From SZUA-442 sp963792405 (GTDB taxonomy: Bacteria; Actinomycetota; Acidimicrobiia; Spongiisociales; UBA5794), in assembly GCA_963792405.1 (NCBI GenBank), contig CAWBVU010000006.1, forward strand, positions 1,054,001-1,118,000: a stretch of DNA of 64,000 nt, read 5' to 3'. Within the stretch, counting starts at the first letter, position 1. Each line of letters opens with the position of its first letter. Both the position numbers and the translations under genes were made by a program. The notes below the pieces were generated by a model. It was not told the DNA's origin, made no database searches, and saw only the letters and a list, made by a program, of their open reading frames with translations. Below, piece after piece: positions 1 through 8,410 of this stretch.

Positions 1-551
1 GCGTTGCGCTTCCCTGCGACGACGAGCTCGAACACGGCGTCCTCACCCTGCTCGTAGGTGGGGAACGGGATCCACTCGCCGTCGATGAGCGCAAGACGAA
101 CGGCCCCGATGGGTCCCTCGAATGGGATCGCGCTCATGGTCAGGGCAGCAGACGCACCGTTGAGGGCGATGACGTCGTGCGGATTCTCGAGATCGGCGGC
201 GAGGACGGTCGCCACGACGTGGGTGTCGTGACGGTATCCCTCGGCGAAGTTGGGACGAAGCGGTCGGTCGATGAGACGAGCCGTCAGGGTCGCCTTCTCC
301 GTCGCGCGACCCTCCCTGCGGAAGAACGAGCCGGGGATGCGACCCACGGCGTAGGTGCGCTCCTCGACGTCGACCGTGAGGGGGAAGAAGTCGACGCCCT
401 CCCTCAGGGACTGGCTTGCGGTTGCGGTCACGAGGACCTGGGTGTCGCCGATGCGGGCCGCCACGGCCCCATCGGACAATTGTGCGAACTTACCTGTGCT
501 GAGCGAGATTTCTACCTCGCCGACACGTCCGCGAACGGTGGTCTCTGCCAC
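1..551 (-). CDS. pnp: Polynucleotide phosphorylase, N-terminal part (cut by window edge)
   Basis: 3'-to-5' phosphorolytic exoribonuclease of mRNA decay. About 183 N-terminal residues are visible, covering most of the first RNase PH domain, with the family-typical stretches FAQLSDGAV, GDTQVLVTAT, FFPLTVD and DRPLRPNF. The second RNase PH, KH and S1 domains lie outside the window. The GTG start at 551 is supported by an AAGGAG site a few bases upstream and by alignment to the usual PNPase N-terminus. It follows rpsO, the classical rpsO-pnp order, with a long hairpin in between that probably governs mRNA processing. Confidence 0.96.
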   Translation of the reverse strand, partial: MAETTVRGRVGEVEISLSTGKFAQLSDGAVAARIGDTQVLVTATASQSLREGVDFFPLTVDVEERTYAVGRIPGSFFRREGRATEKATLTARLIDRPLRPNFAEGYRHDTHVVATVLAADLENPHDVIALNGASAALTMSAIPFEGPIGAVRLALIDGEWIPFPTYEQGEDAVFELVVAGKRN

Positions 552-571
552 TCGTTTCTCCTTCGTTCAGG

Positions 572-653
572 GAGGAGGCCCAATTGGCAGTGGTCAGGGT
601 TCGCCGAGGCGGAGTGCAAACCATGACCACTGACAACTGGACGTTGATCCTCC
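572..653 (-). promoter_or_regulatory. Long hairpin between rpsO and pnp (RNase III-type processing site)
   Basis: Seen directly: 17-base arms at 580-596 and 624-640 pair at 15 of 17 positions. The stem continues inward through GGTTTGC paired with GCGAACC and outward through GGAGGA (648-653) with TCCTCC (572-577). The result is a nearly continuous double-stranded RNA in the pnp leader. In E. coli and Streptomyces the rpsO-pnp spacer holds an RNase III-cleaved stem used for PNPase autoregulation; the same role here is inference. Confidence 0.75.
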
Positions 654-711
654 GTGGTCTTCTGGGCCCGGATATGGTCGGAGGCGGCCAATGCCGCCCC
701 CAGATCCGGTG

Positions 712-969
712 CTATCGACGCAGTCCCAGCTTTGCGATGAGTGCTCGGTAGCGCTCCATGTCTTGTTCCTGGAGATACCGGAGCAGGCGCCGACGCTTGC
801 CGACCATCATGAGCAAACCTCGCCGGCTGTGATGGTCCTTCTTGTTGACCTTCAAGTGCTCGGTGAGGTGGTTGATACGCTCGGTGAGCAACGCGACCTG
901 GACCTCCGGGGATCCGGTGTCCGTCGCGTGCGTGCCGTATTCGTCTACAACTGTCTGCGTGTCCTTCAC
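712..969 (-). CDS. rpsO: 30S ribosomal protein S15
   Basis: 85-residue S15, close to the usual 88-89. It binds 16S rRNA h20-h22 early in small-subunit assembly. Family signatures are visible: THATDTGSPEVQVALLTERI, the HLKVNKKDHHSRRGL loop, and LLRYLQ. The start is GTG at 969, with an AGGAAG stretch upstream as a weak ribosome-binding site. It has its own candidate promoter and leader hairpin upstream and is followed by pnp. Confidence 0.97.
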   Translation of the reverse strand: MKDTQTVVDEYGTHATDTGSPEVQVALLTERINHLTEHLKVNKKDHHSRRGLLMMVGKRRRLLRYLQEQDMERYRALIAKLGLRR

Positions 970-996
970 GAGGTACTTCCTACGCGACTGAGTGAT

Positions 997-1022
997 CGGG
1001 CGAACGCCCGTCGGGCAGGATA
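997..1022 (-). promoter_or_regulatory. Candidate rpsO promoter and leader hairpin
   Basis: A TATCCT -10 box lies at 1022-1017 on the minus strand. About seven bases later comes a compact stem (CGGGC at 1010-1006 pairing with GCCCG at 1001-997, tetraloop GTTC), some 30 bases before the rpsO start. S15 autoregulates through its own leader in several bacteria; that this hairpin takes part is inference. No clear -35 box is visible. Confidence 0.4.
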
Positions 1023-1038
1023 GCAGGACGTGCGGCTA

Positions 1039-1434
1039 CTACCGCACCGTGCGGGTGACGATCGCATCGACTTCGATCTCGACCCTCCACGCGGGGTCGA
1101 GGAGCCCGGCGACCACGACCATCGTCGCCGCCGGCGCCACTCCGCCGAAGACCTCTGCATGGGCGCGTCCCACCTCGTCGGCATCGGCTGCGTCCACGAT
1201 GAACATCCGGGTGCGCACCACATCGGCGAGGCTGCCACCCAACGCCTCGATCGCCTCGGCGGCGATCTGCGCGCACCGCATCATCTGGGCATGTGCGCCG
1301 GGGGTGAGCTCGGACCCTGGTTCGGGAACCGGGGCAGTGCCGGAGACATGGATCACCTCGCCCAGGCGCACGGCTCGGGAGAATCCATATCGTGCCTCGT
1401 ACGGGGACACGCCCGCGTGGTGTCGTCGATCCAT
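1039..1434 (-). CDS. RidA/YjgF-family protein (enamine/imine deaminase family)
   Basis: 131-residue protein of the RidA (YjgF/YER057c/UK114) family, small trimeric enzymes that hydrolyse reactive 2-aminoacrylate-type imines. The C-terminal DPAWRVEIEVDAIV segment holds the Arg-x-Glu pattern in which the Arg binds the substrate carboxylate. The ATG at 1434 lies exactly six bases after a TAGCGT -10 box, so the mRNA is probably leaderless. The gene sits between rpsO and a membrane-anchored hydrolase. The exact RidA subfamily and substrate are unknown. Confidence 0.85.
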   Translation of the reverse strand: MDRRHHAGVSPYEARYGFSRAVRLGEVIHVSGTAPVPEPGSELTPGAHAQMMRCAQIAAEAIEALGGSLADVVRTRMFIVDAADADEVGRAHAEVFGGVAPAATMVVVAGLLDPAWRVEIEVDAIVTRTVR

Positions 1435-1440
1435 GGCGCC

Positions 1441-1446
1441 ACGCTA
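1441..1446 (-). promoter_or_regulatory. -10 box, leaderless promoter of the ridA-like gene
   Basis: TAGCGT, then six bases, then ATG at 1434. It matches the recurring TANNNT-N6-start arrangement seen at 15 genes in this window. Confidence 0.5.
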
Positions 1447-1506
1447 GCCCTGATGGCGGGCGGGGTTCCCCGCCACCGTGGTCGCGATCAACCATTCGCC
1501 GTCGAG

Positions 1507-2559
1507 TCAGCGGAGGAGCGTCCTGCCGTTGCCCCGACCCCACGGCGCCCAGGTCCGCATCCGGTCCCCCGTCCATGCACAGGCCCCGACGGCAGATGTC
1601 TCCGCCGACAGGCAGGACGCCACTGCAGGATGGCGCAGCACGCTGCCGTGCGCCTCGAAGATGCGCCGCAGGGCGGCAATCGGGTTCCACCACGATGCGA
1701 GCGCGGAGGGCTCGCCGTCGTCGACCAGGTCGTAGACCCGCATCTCCTCGGGGAGATCGGTGAAGTTCGTGACCACGGCGTCGGGATTCCGGATGGCGAC
1801 GACCTCCACGCCCGAGGGATCCCCGAGGTGGTCGCGGATGTCCCTGCACCCGAGGTGATCACACCGCCATGGATCGAATCCACCGTTGTCGGGGATCCGG
1901 TCGAAGGCACCTCCCATCCGCTGGAGCCAGCCGAGCCCTCCGGATCCGATCGCCGGGTCCAGGAGGGCGGCACCGACATATCCGGGAATCGGCGGGCGAA
2001 CGCCCGCGTCGAGGTCGGCGATCATCTCGACGCCCACTGCTCCACCCTTGGAGTGGTGGATCGAGTAGACGGTCCCGTGCTCGGCGGCGACCGACCTGAT
2101 CAGTGCATCCAGACCCTCGGCCGCCGTGTCGGCGTCGGCATGCCGGGAGGCCGAGGTCGACGTGGCTCCATCCGACACCAACCGGTAGTCGAACTCGACG
2201 ACGCGGTGCGGTGCGACACCCATCTGGGCGAGCAGGGGGTCGAAGTCCCTTGCGGAACCGCCGTCGCCGTGGACGAGGACGATGACGGGATCCTCGTCGC
2301 GGCGCCTCGCCCCGGCCGCAAGCGCCACAGCCGCCACGGTGAGGCCTCCGACCGCTGCGACGGCGCGAGGCCGTGCACCACCGGTGGCCGGTCGATCGGT
2401 GGCGCCCGAGGCAGGCACCGGTGCCGGAAGGCGGACCTCCGACACCGTGACCGGTGCAGGATCGAGGCCCAATCCGTCACCCGGCGCAAGGGCACCGGGG
2501 TCCGGCGTCAGGAATCCCGACCACAGCATCAGGGCCAGGAGGAACGTCTCCACGGGCAT
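1507..2559 (-). CDS. Membrane-anchored alpha/beta-hydrolase
   Basis: 350 residues. A hydrophobic N-terminus (LLALMLWSGFL), a Pro/Ala-rich linker and a second hydrophobic stretch (VAAVGGLTVAAVALA, about residues 68-82) precede the hydrolase domain. The domain opens with the beta-strand and oxyanion motif PVIVLVHGDGG and holds a nucleophile elbow HHSKGG, a variant of GxSxG with His before Ser. An Asp/His partner region near the C-terminus is plausible but not certain. Substrate unknown; a lipase/esterase acting at the membrane or outside the cell is likely. Cys residues in the second half (CDHLGC, SCLS, GACAW) could form disulfides. It is not obviously coupled to the ridA-like gene, which has its own promoter. 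Confidence 0.7.
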   Translation of the reverse strand: MPVETFLLALMLWSGFLTPDPGALAPGDGLGLDPAPVTVSEVRLPAPVPASGATDRPATGGARPRAVAAVGGLTVAAVALAAGARRRDEDPVIVLVHGDGGSARDFDPLLAQMGVAPHRVVEFDYRLVSDGATSTSASRHADADTAAEGLDALIRSVAAEHGTVYSIHHSKGGAVGVEMIADLDAGVRPPIPGYVGAALLDPAIGSGGLGWLQRMGGAFDRIPDNGGFDPWRCDHLGCRDIRDHLGDPSGVEVVAIRNPDAVVTNFTDLPEEMRVYDLVDDGEPSALASWWNPIAALRRIFEAHGSVLRHPAVASCLSAETSAVGACAWTGDRMRTWAPWGRGNGRTLLR

Positions 2560-2653
2560 CCCCTGTCCGGGAAGTGCGGAACGTGGTCACCGTCGCACAC
2601 ACGGGGCAGCCATACAAGGGGTGCAACGACGGCACATCGGACCTCTCGCGACG

Positions 2654-2881
2654 TCAGTCGGTCACGATGGCGGCGAGGATCATCGCGATGCCCGCGACGG
2701 TCATGAGCATGCCGATCGACGCCGTGAGGAAGGTGGTGGAGCCGAGGCGATCGATATCGCCCCTCGTCATGGTCCATTGGGGAAGCAGACGGGCGAGGTG
2801 GCGGGTGATGGGAAGGGCGCTCACCACGAACCCGATCCCCGCGACGACGAACACGACGCCCAAGACGGCCGAAACCTCCAT
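2654..2881 (-). CDS. Small two-helix membrane protein, unrecognised
   Basis: 75 residues with two predicted membrane helices (VLGVVFVVAGIGFVVSA and FLTASIGMLMTVAGIAMILAAI) separated by a charged loop. The ATG at 2881 has a GAGG site upstream (GAGGTCACC before ATG). It lies between ribF and the hydrolase on the same strand. I recognise no family. Confidence 0.55.
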   Translation of the reverse strand: MEVSAVLGVVFVVAGIGFVVSALPITRHLARLLPQWTMTRGDIDRLGSTTFLTASIGMLMTVAGIAMILAAIVTD

Positions 2882-3030
2882 GGTGACCTCGATTCGCGGC
2901 TCTCACCCCATCTTCTCTCCGTGGGACGGCGACGGCAATGGCGACGTCGCCGTGGCGGCAGCGCGACGGACCCGTCGGCTCGATGCCCCACGATCCCCTG
3001 CCAGCCGGGCTCCCACTCGGTGCCGAGCGT

Positions 3031-3954
3031 TCAGCCGGTGAGGACGAGCCTCGCTCGTTCGATGTCGTGGTTGATCTGTGCGACGAGGGCCTCCACGGAG
3101 GGGAAGGGCTGCTCATCGCGGATGCGATCGACGAACTCGACCCGCACGGCTCGCCCGTACAGGTCGATGTCGACGTCGAGGAGGTGGACCTCGATGATCT
3201 CCGGCCCTCCGCCGAAGGTCGGCCGCGTGCCCACGTTGCAGACACCGTCGTAGGTGGCGCCATCGACCGTCGCCCGCACGGCATAGACGCCACCCGCCGG
3301 CCGGACGAACCCCTCGGGCATGGCCACGTTCGCCGTCGGGACGCCGATCGTGCGCCCACGGTGGTCGCCCGGCCGCACGTCACCCTCGATCTCGAACGGA
3401 CGGCCGAGCATCCGGGCCGCGAGGGCCACACCTCCCGACGACACGGCGGCTCGGATGGTGGAGGACCGCACCTCGGTCCCGTGCACCTCGACGATGGGCG
3501 TGGCGACGATCGTGAACCCGTACCTCTGGCCGAGGAGGCGAAGCGTGTCGACCGTTCCCGCAGCCTCGTGTCCGAAACGGAATCCATGACCCACGGCAAC
3601 GGCGGTGGCGTCGAGCCCGTCGACGAGGTATCGCTCGACGAAGGCCTCGGGAGTGAGCCGCATCGTGTCGGGAGTGAAGTCGATGATCGCGACGGTCTCG
3701 ATACCCGCCTCCTCGAACAGCTCGAGCCTGCGATCCATCGTCGTGAGGGCGGGTGGAGCGGACCGGCCGGGCACGACCGCGTCCGGATGGGTCGAGAAGG
3801 TCAGCGCTGCGAGCGGCCTCCCCTCGGAGGCGTCCTCGAGTGCGCGAAAGACCGCGAGATGACCCCGATGCACGCCGTCGAAGACGCCGATCGCCACACC
3901 ATGCTCGGTGGTCGCAGCCGACCACGATGCGGGATCGCCAGAGAGCACCTTCAC
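3031..3954 (-). CDS. ribF: Bifunctional riboflavin kinase / FAD synthetase
   Basis: 307 residues, the normal length. It makes FMN from riboflavin and then FAD. The N-terminal nucleotidyltransferase shows GVFDGVHRGH (the HxGH-like site) and a later VEVHGTEVRSSTIRAAV segment. The C-terminal flavokinase shows GDHRGRTIGVPTANV and YAVRATVDG..YDGVCNVGTRPTF. The GTG start at 3954 overlaps the truB stop as GTGA, indicating translational coupling. This truB-ribF order is conserved in many bacteria, often next to rpsO. Confidence 0.96.
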   Translation of the reverse strand: MKVLSGDPASWSAATTEHGVAIGVFDGVHRGHLAVFRALEDASEGRPLAALTFSTHPDAVVPGRSAPPALTTMDRRLELFEEAGIETVAIIDFTPDTMRLTPEAFVERYLVDGLDATAVAVGHGFRFGHEAAGTVDTLRLLGQRYGFTIVATPIVEVHGTEVRSSTIRAAVSSGGVALAARMLGRPFEIEGDVRPGDHRGRTIGVPTANVAMPEGFVRPAGGVYAVRATVDGATYDGVCNVGTRPTFGGGPEIIEVHLLDVDIDLYGRAVRVEFVDRIRDEQPFPSVEALVAQINHDIERARLVLTG

Positions 3955-4841
3955 GACAGCACCACCTCCGGGACGAGCATGTCGCCATCGGGACGGTACA
4001 CGGCGAGCAGTTCGTCATGGCGGTTCCCGATGCGCACGAACGGGGTCTCGATCCCTCCCTGATCGGGGAGCCGTCGCCCGTTGCGGACGCGGAACTCGCC
4101 CGAGTCGTCGACGCGAACGGCATCGAAGGCGGCGAGGACATCCCACGGTGATCGGAGGAGGTCGGCGAGGGATCCAGCGTCGGCAGCTGCGACCACCTCG
4201 TCGACGGTCTGGGCATCGTCGACATGAAGCGTCCCGTTGCGCACGCGACGCAGGGCGGTGAGATGTGCCCTTCCCCCGAGAGCTGCGGCGATGTCGTCCG
4301 CCAGGGCCCGCACGTACGTCCCCGTCGAGCAGACCGTCCGAAAGGTCACTTCCGGGTAGTCGCTGGGTGCGAGGTCGATGAGTTCGAGGCGATGGATGGT
4401 GATCGGCCTTGCCTCCCGCTCGACGACCTCGCCCTGGCGGGCGAGCTCGTACAGGCGTGTCCCACCGACTTTGCGGGCCGACACCATGGGTGGAACCTGC
4501 ACGATGTCACCGCGGAATCGCTCCATCGCCGCCTCGACCTGGTCGGTGTCGACGGGAAGTGGCTCCCTGGCCAGGACCGCGCCGTCGGCGTCGAGGGAGT
4601 CCGTGAGCACTCCGAACTGTGCGGTGGCGAGGTACTCCTTGTCGGCCCCCTGGACGAATCGCAGGAGCTTCGTCGCGCGCCCGAGGGCGAGCACCAGGAG
4701 CCCGGTGGCCATCGGATCGAGTGTGCCCGCGTGGCCGACCTTGCCACCGACACGGTTGCGCACCTTTGCGACGACGTCGTGGGACGTCCAGCCCTGTGGC
4801 TTGTCGATGAGGAGGAACCCCGGCTCGGTCACGTCGCTCAC
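3951..4841 (-). CDS. truB: tRNA pseudouridine-55 synthase
   Basis: 296 residues. It isomerises U55 to pseudouridine in the T-loop of tRNAs. Motif I is present (FLLIDKPQGWTSHDVV), as is motif II with the catalytic Asp (GHAGTLDPMATGLLVL), and the later CSTGTYVRALADDI motif. The GTG start at 4841 overlaps the nrnA stop (GTGA, 4838-4841), and the stop overlaps the ribF start in the same way. A reading frame extending further upstream is not used, because the conserved N-terminus begins right after this GTG. Confidence 0.96.
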   Translation of the reverse strand: MSDVTEPGFLLIDKPQGWTSHDVVAKVRNRVGGKVGHAGTLDPMATGLLVLALGRATKLLRFVQGADKEYLATAQFGVLTDSLDADGAVLAREPLPVDTDQVEAAMERFRGDIVQVPPMVSARKVGGTRLYELARQGEVVEREARPITIHRLELIDLAPSDYPEVTFRTVCSTGTYVRALADDIAAALGGRAHLTALRRVRNGTLHVDDAQTVDEVVAAADAGSLADLLRSPWDVLAAFDAVRVDDSGEFRVRNGRRLPDQGGIETPFVRIGNRHDELLAVYRPDGDMLVPEVVLS

Positions 4842-5815
4842 GGGAGTTGCGCGACGACCTGTTCGATGATCACATCGATCGGCTCGTGCGAGGTGAAGCC
4901 GGACGCGTTGTGGTGGCCACCGCCTCCGAAGCTCCGGGCGATCGCTGCCACGTCGATCCGGCCACGTGATCGCAGGGATCCCTTGATGACGCCCTGTTCC
5001 TTCACCTTGAGGAGGCACGCCACCTGGGCGTCCCTGGCGAGACGCACGAGGTCGATGAGGGCATCGGTCTGGTGGTACCCGAGGCCTGACGCCTCGAGAT
5101 CCTCCTGGGTCATCACCGACCAGACGAACTCGTGGTCAGCGTCGAGGAGCGCCCTCCCGAGGACGCGCGAGGCGACCTCGTAGTAGCCGAAGGGTGCCTC
5201 CTCGTACAGTCGCTGGCCGATCAGGTCCGGTTGCACCCCCCTGGCCAGGAGATCTGCGGCGATCTGATGCGTGCGGGGCGACGTCGACGAGTACTGGAAG
5301 CGACCCGTGTCGGTGACGATGCCGACGTAGAGGGCCGCCGCCGCGTCGGGAGTGATCGGCCACCCGAGCCGATTGATGAGGTCGTAGATCAGCTCCGTCG
5401 TCGCCGCGGCGCTCGTGTCGATCAGCACGACATCGCCCCAAGGGCCGTCCGAGATGTGATGATCGACGACCAGCAGCGTCCCCGCACTCGCCATCGGTCG
5501 AGCCAACTCGCCGACACGGTGCTCCACCGAGGTGTCGACGGCGACGGCGATGTCGAGGTCCGGAGGGAAGGCAGCCGGCGGTACGAGTACGGACTGGTCG
5601 AGAAAGGACAGTTCATCCGGCACGACGAACGGCTCTGCGAACGAGGCGACCGCGTGCCGTCCCGATGCCCTTGCGGCGAGGGCGAGACCGATCATCGAAC
5701 CGAGGGCATCGCCGTCGGGACCGACATGACCGACGACTCCGATGGTGTTGGCTGCGGCAAGTGCGTCGACGGCGGCGTCGACCACCGATGCCCTGTCCGG
5801 TGCCGTGCTATCCAT
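4838..5815 (-). CDS. nrnA: DHH/DHHA1 phosphoesterase, oligoribonuclease NrnA-like
   Basis: 325 residues. It likely degrades nanoRNA (short oligoribonucleotides) and/or 3'-phosphoadenosine 5'-phosphate. The DHH domain shows GHVGPDGDALGSM, DTS, the signature VVDHHISD, and DTGRFQYSSTS. The DHHA1 part shows the RSRGRIDVAAIARSFGGGGHHNASGF motif family (glycine-rich GGGGH). The ATG at 5815 overlaps the rbfA stop by eight bases. The rbfA-nrnA-truB-ribF order is the common Gram-positive arrangement. Confidence 0.93.
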   Translation of the reverse strand: MDSTAPDRASVVDAAVDALAAANTIGVVGHVGPDGDALGSMIGLALAARASGRHAVASFAEPFVVPDELSFLDQSVLVPPAAFPPDLDIAVAVDTSVEHRVGELARPMASAGTLLVVDHHISDGPWGDVVLIDTSAAATTELIYDLINRLGWPITPDAAAALYVGIVTDTGRFQYSSTSPRTHQIAADLLARGVQPDLIGQRLYEEAPFGYYEVASRVLGRALLDADHEFVWSVMTQEDLEASGLGYHQTDALIDLVRLARDAQVACLLKVKEQGVIKGSLRSRGRIDVAAIARSFGGGGHHNASGFTSHEPIDVIIEQVVAQLP

Positions 5816-6260
5816 CCGACGGGTCCTCCTCGTCGGCACCGTTGGCATCCCCACCGTCGGCCGGCGCATCGGGACCCGCAGACGACTCGCGATCGAAGGA
5901 GTCCGCCTCCTCCCCATCGGAGAGCTCGCGCAGCACCTCGGAGATGCGGATGCCGTGATCGATCGAGGCATCGACGCGGAACTCGAGCTTCGGCGTGTAG
6001 CGGAGGCGGGTCTGGCGACCGACCTCGGCCTGGATCCTGGCCGTGGCGCTCCTGAGGGCCTCGGCGGTCGCCGCCTTCTCCTCGTCCGTCCCGAGCACGG
6101 AGTAATACACGATCGCGTGGCGGAGGTCTGGACTCGTCCTGGCGCCCGTGATCGTGAGGAACCCGATCCTGGGATCCTTCAGATCCTGCACGGAGTCGGC
6201 GACGACCTCGCGTATGAGCTCGTCGACCTTGCGCATGCGGGGACTCGGCTGGCGTGCCAT
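5808..6260 (-). CDS. rbfA: Ribosome-binding factor A
   Basis: 150 residues. A KH-like assembly factor for the 30S subunit. The conserved start MARQPSPRMRKVDELIREV, then DPRIGFLTITG, AIVYYSVLG and LRYTPKLEFRVDASIDHGIRI are typical. The last 30 or so residues form an acidic, Gly/Ala/Asp-rich tail that is not part of the usual fold. The ATG at 6260 is chosen from the family N-terminus; it lies about 22 bases after the infB stop. Confidence 0.95.
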   Translation of the reverse strand: MARQPSPRMRKVDELIREVVADSVQDLKDPRIGFLTITGARTSPDLRHAIVYYSVLGTDEEKAATAEALRSATARIQAEVGRQTRLRYTPKLEFRVDASIDHGIRISEVLRELSDGEEADSFDRESSAGPDAPADGGDANGADEEDPSDG

Positions 6261-6282
6261 TTCGCCTCCGTTCGCGGCCCGA

Positions 6283-8382
6283 TCAGGTCCGGGCCACCTC
6301 GCGAACCTCGTACGACTCGATCGTGTCCCCTTCCTTGATATCACGGAAGTTCGCGAGGCCGATACCGCACTCATACCCGGTCGCGACCGAGGGCACGTCG
6401 TCCTTGAACCGGCGGAGCGACACGATCGTCCCGTCGTAGACCACGACACCGTCACGGACGAGCCTCGCCCGTGCGTTGCGATTGATGGACCCTTCCGTGA
6501 CATACGAGCCGGCGACCGCGCCGAGGCGGGGCGCTCGGAAGACCTGGCGAACCTCTGCCACTCCGAGGAAGCGCTCGATCTCCTCGGGGGAGAGTTCGCC
6601 CACGAGGAGCGCCTCGACATCGTCGAGCAGCTCGTAGATGATCGAGAACGTGCGGATGTCGATGGCCGCTTCCTTGGCCGCCGCCCGAGCCGATGCGTCC
6701 GGGCGCGAGTTGAAGCCGTAGATGATCGCTCCCGAGGCCTCGGCAAGCGCGATGTCGTTCGCCGTGATGCCGCCGACTCCGGAGTGCACGATGCTGACGT
6801 ACCCGTCCTCGCGGCTGATCTTGCCGACGGAGTCCTTGATCGCCTCGAGTGAGCCATGGGTGTCGGTCTTGACGATCACGCGGAGCTCGGAGTGATCCTG
6901 GGTCCGGAGCTGCTCGATGAGCATGCCCAGCCTGTCGGTCGCGCTCGGAACCGTGAGCTCGTCCGCCCGGATCTGATCCACCTTCGCCTGCGCCATCTTG
7001 CGGGCGACCCGCTCGGACGCGACGACCTCGAACATGTCACCGGCGGTCGGCACGTCGTCCCATCCCATCACGACGAGGGGCGTCGACGGACCCGCCGACC
7101 TCAACTCCTCACCCTTGTCGTCGAACATCGCACGCACCCGGCCCGCAACGGGGCCGGCCACGATGGCGTCGCCCTTCTTGAGGGTGCCGCGCTGGACGAT
7201 CACCGTGGCGATGGGACCGCGACCGACCTCGAGCTGTGCCTCGATGACCGTGCCGATGGCCGGGGCCTTCGGGTTGGCGCTGAACTCCTCGACCTCCGCC
7301 ACGAGCGAGATCATCTCGAGCAGATCGTCGATGTTGGTGCCCTTGAGCGCCGAGATCTCGATGGCAGGTACGTCGCCGCCGAGGTCCTCGACGACGATTC
7401 CGTGCTGGGTCAACGCCGCCCTCACGGCGTAGGGATCGGCACTCTCGAGGTCCATCTTGTTGATCGCGACGATGATCGGCACGTCAGCAGCCTTGGCGTG
7501 GTTGATCGCCTCGACGGTCTGTGGCATCACGGAGTCGTCCGCGGCGACGACGATGATCGCGATGTCGGTGACTTCGGCTCCCCTGGCCCTGAGCGCGGTG
7601 AACGCCTCGTGGCCCGGTGTGTCGATGAACGTGATCTTTGCACCCCCATGGTCCGCCTGGTAGGCGCCGATGTGCTGGGTGATGCGTCCCGCCTCGTCCT
7701 CGATGACGTTGGCGTGGCGGATCGTGTCGAGCAGCTGCGTCTTGCCGTGGTCGACATGGCCCATGACGGTCACCACGGGCGGTCGTGGCGCGAGCGTCGA
7801 GGGATCGTCCTCGTACTCGATGAGGTGACGCTGGCGACCCTCGTCCTCCTCCTCTTCGTCGGACTCGGCGACGAGGATCTCCCAACCGAGCTCACGTCCG
7901 AGCGGTTCGATGGCGTTGACGGGGATCTCCCCACCACCCGGCACCATCTCCCCCATGACCATCAGCGTCTGGACGATCTCGGCGGTGCGGATCTTCACCA
8001 TGCGGGCAAGCTCGTGCACGGTGATACCGGGCTCGACGAGGAGCACCCTCTCTTCCTCCGCCTCCGCTGGCGCAGGGACAGGTGCCTCAGGGGCAGCCGG
8101 GGCAGGGGTCTCCTCGACCGCCGCCGCCTCGACGGTCACCTCGGGCTCGGGGGCAGCCGGAGCAGGGGTCTCGGGGACCTCGACCGCGGCGGCTTCCGCC
8201 TCGGGTTCGGTGGTCGTCTTCGTTGCGGCCTCGTAGGACGACCGGACGACCGCAACGGCGTCGTCGTCCAGACCGGACGAGGCGGTCTTGACATCGAGCC
8301 CGAGATCCTGGGCGCGCTCGAGCACATCCTTGGACTCGAGACCGAGGTCCCTCGCCAGTTCATATATGCGTACTTTCGCCAC
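6283..8382 (-). CDS. infB: Translation initiation factor IF-2
   Basis: 699 residues, short for an actinobacterial IF-2 (often 900-1000). It delivers initiator tRNA in a GTP-dependent way. The IF2N segment (KVRIYELARDLGLESKDVL) comes first. A Glu/Ala/Pro-rich linker follows, with near-repeats of PAPAAPE. Then comes the G domain (GHVDHGKT, DTPGHEAF, NKMD) and domains II-IV. The GTG at 8382 is preferred because GGAGG lies six bases upstream; another in-frame GTG two codons earlier is too close to that site. It directly follows nusA with no ylxR gene between. Confidence 0.97.
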   Translation of the reverse strand: MAKVRIYELARDLGLESKDVLERAQDLGLDVKTASSGLDDDAVAVVRSSYEAATKTTTEPEAEAAAVEVPETPAPAAPEPEVTVEAAAVEETPAPAAPEAPVPAPAEAEEERVLLVEPGITVHELARMVKIRTAEIVQTLMVMGEMVPGGGEIPVNAIEPLGRELGWEILVAESDEEEEDEGRQRHLIEYEDDPSTLAPRPPVVTVMGHVDHGKTQLLDTIRHANVIEDEAGRITQHIGAYQADHGGAKITFIDTPGHEAFTALRARGAEVTDIAIIVVAADDSVMPQTVEAINHAKAADVPIIVAINKMDLESADPYAVRAALTQHGIVVEDLGGDVPAIEISALKGTNIDDLLEMISLVAEVEEFSANPKAPAIGTVIEAQLEVGRGPIATVIVQRGTLKKGDAIVAGPVAGRVRAMFDDKGEELRSAGPSTPLVVMGWDDVPTAGDMFEVVASERVARKMAQAKVDQIRADELTVPSATDRLGMLIEQLRTQDHSELRVIVKTDTHGSLEAIKDSVGKISREDGYVSIVHSGVGGITANDIALAEASGAIIYGFNSRPDASARAAAKEAAIDIRTFSIIYELLDDVEALLVGELSPEEIERFLGVAEVRQVFRAPRLGAVAGSYVTEGSINRNARARLVRDGVVVYDGTIVSLRRFKDDVPSVATGYECGIGLANFRDIKEGDTIESYEVREVART

Positions 8383-8410
8383 GCTCACCTCCGCGCCTCG
8401 GCGGCCCCGC

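Noticed and set aside
2940..2951. 12-bp palindrome GGCGACGTCGCC downstream of the small membrane protein gene
   Set aside because: Self-complementary with no loop and no U-tract; likely chance in GC-rich sequence.
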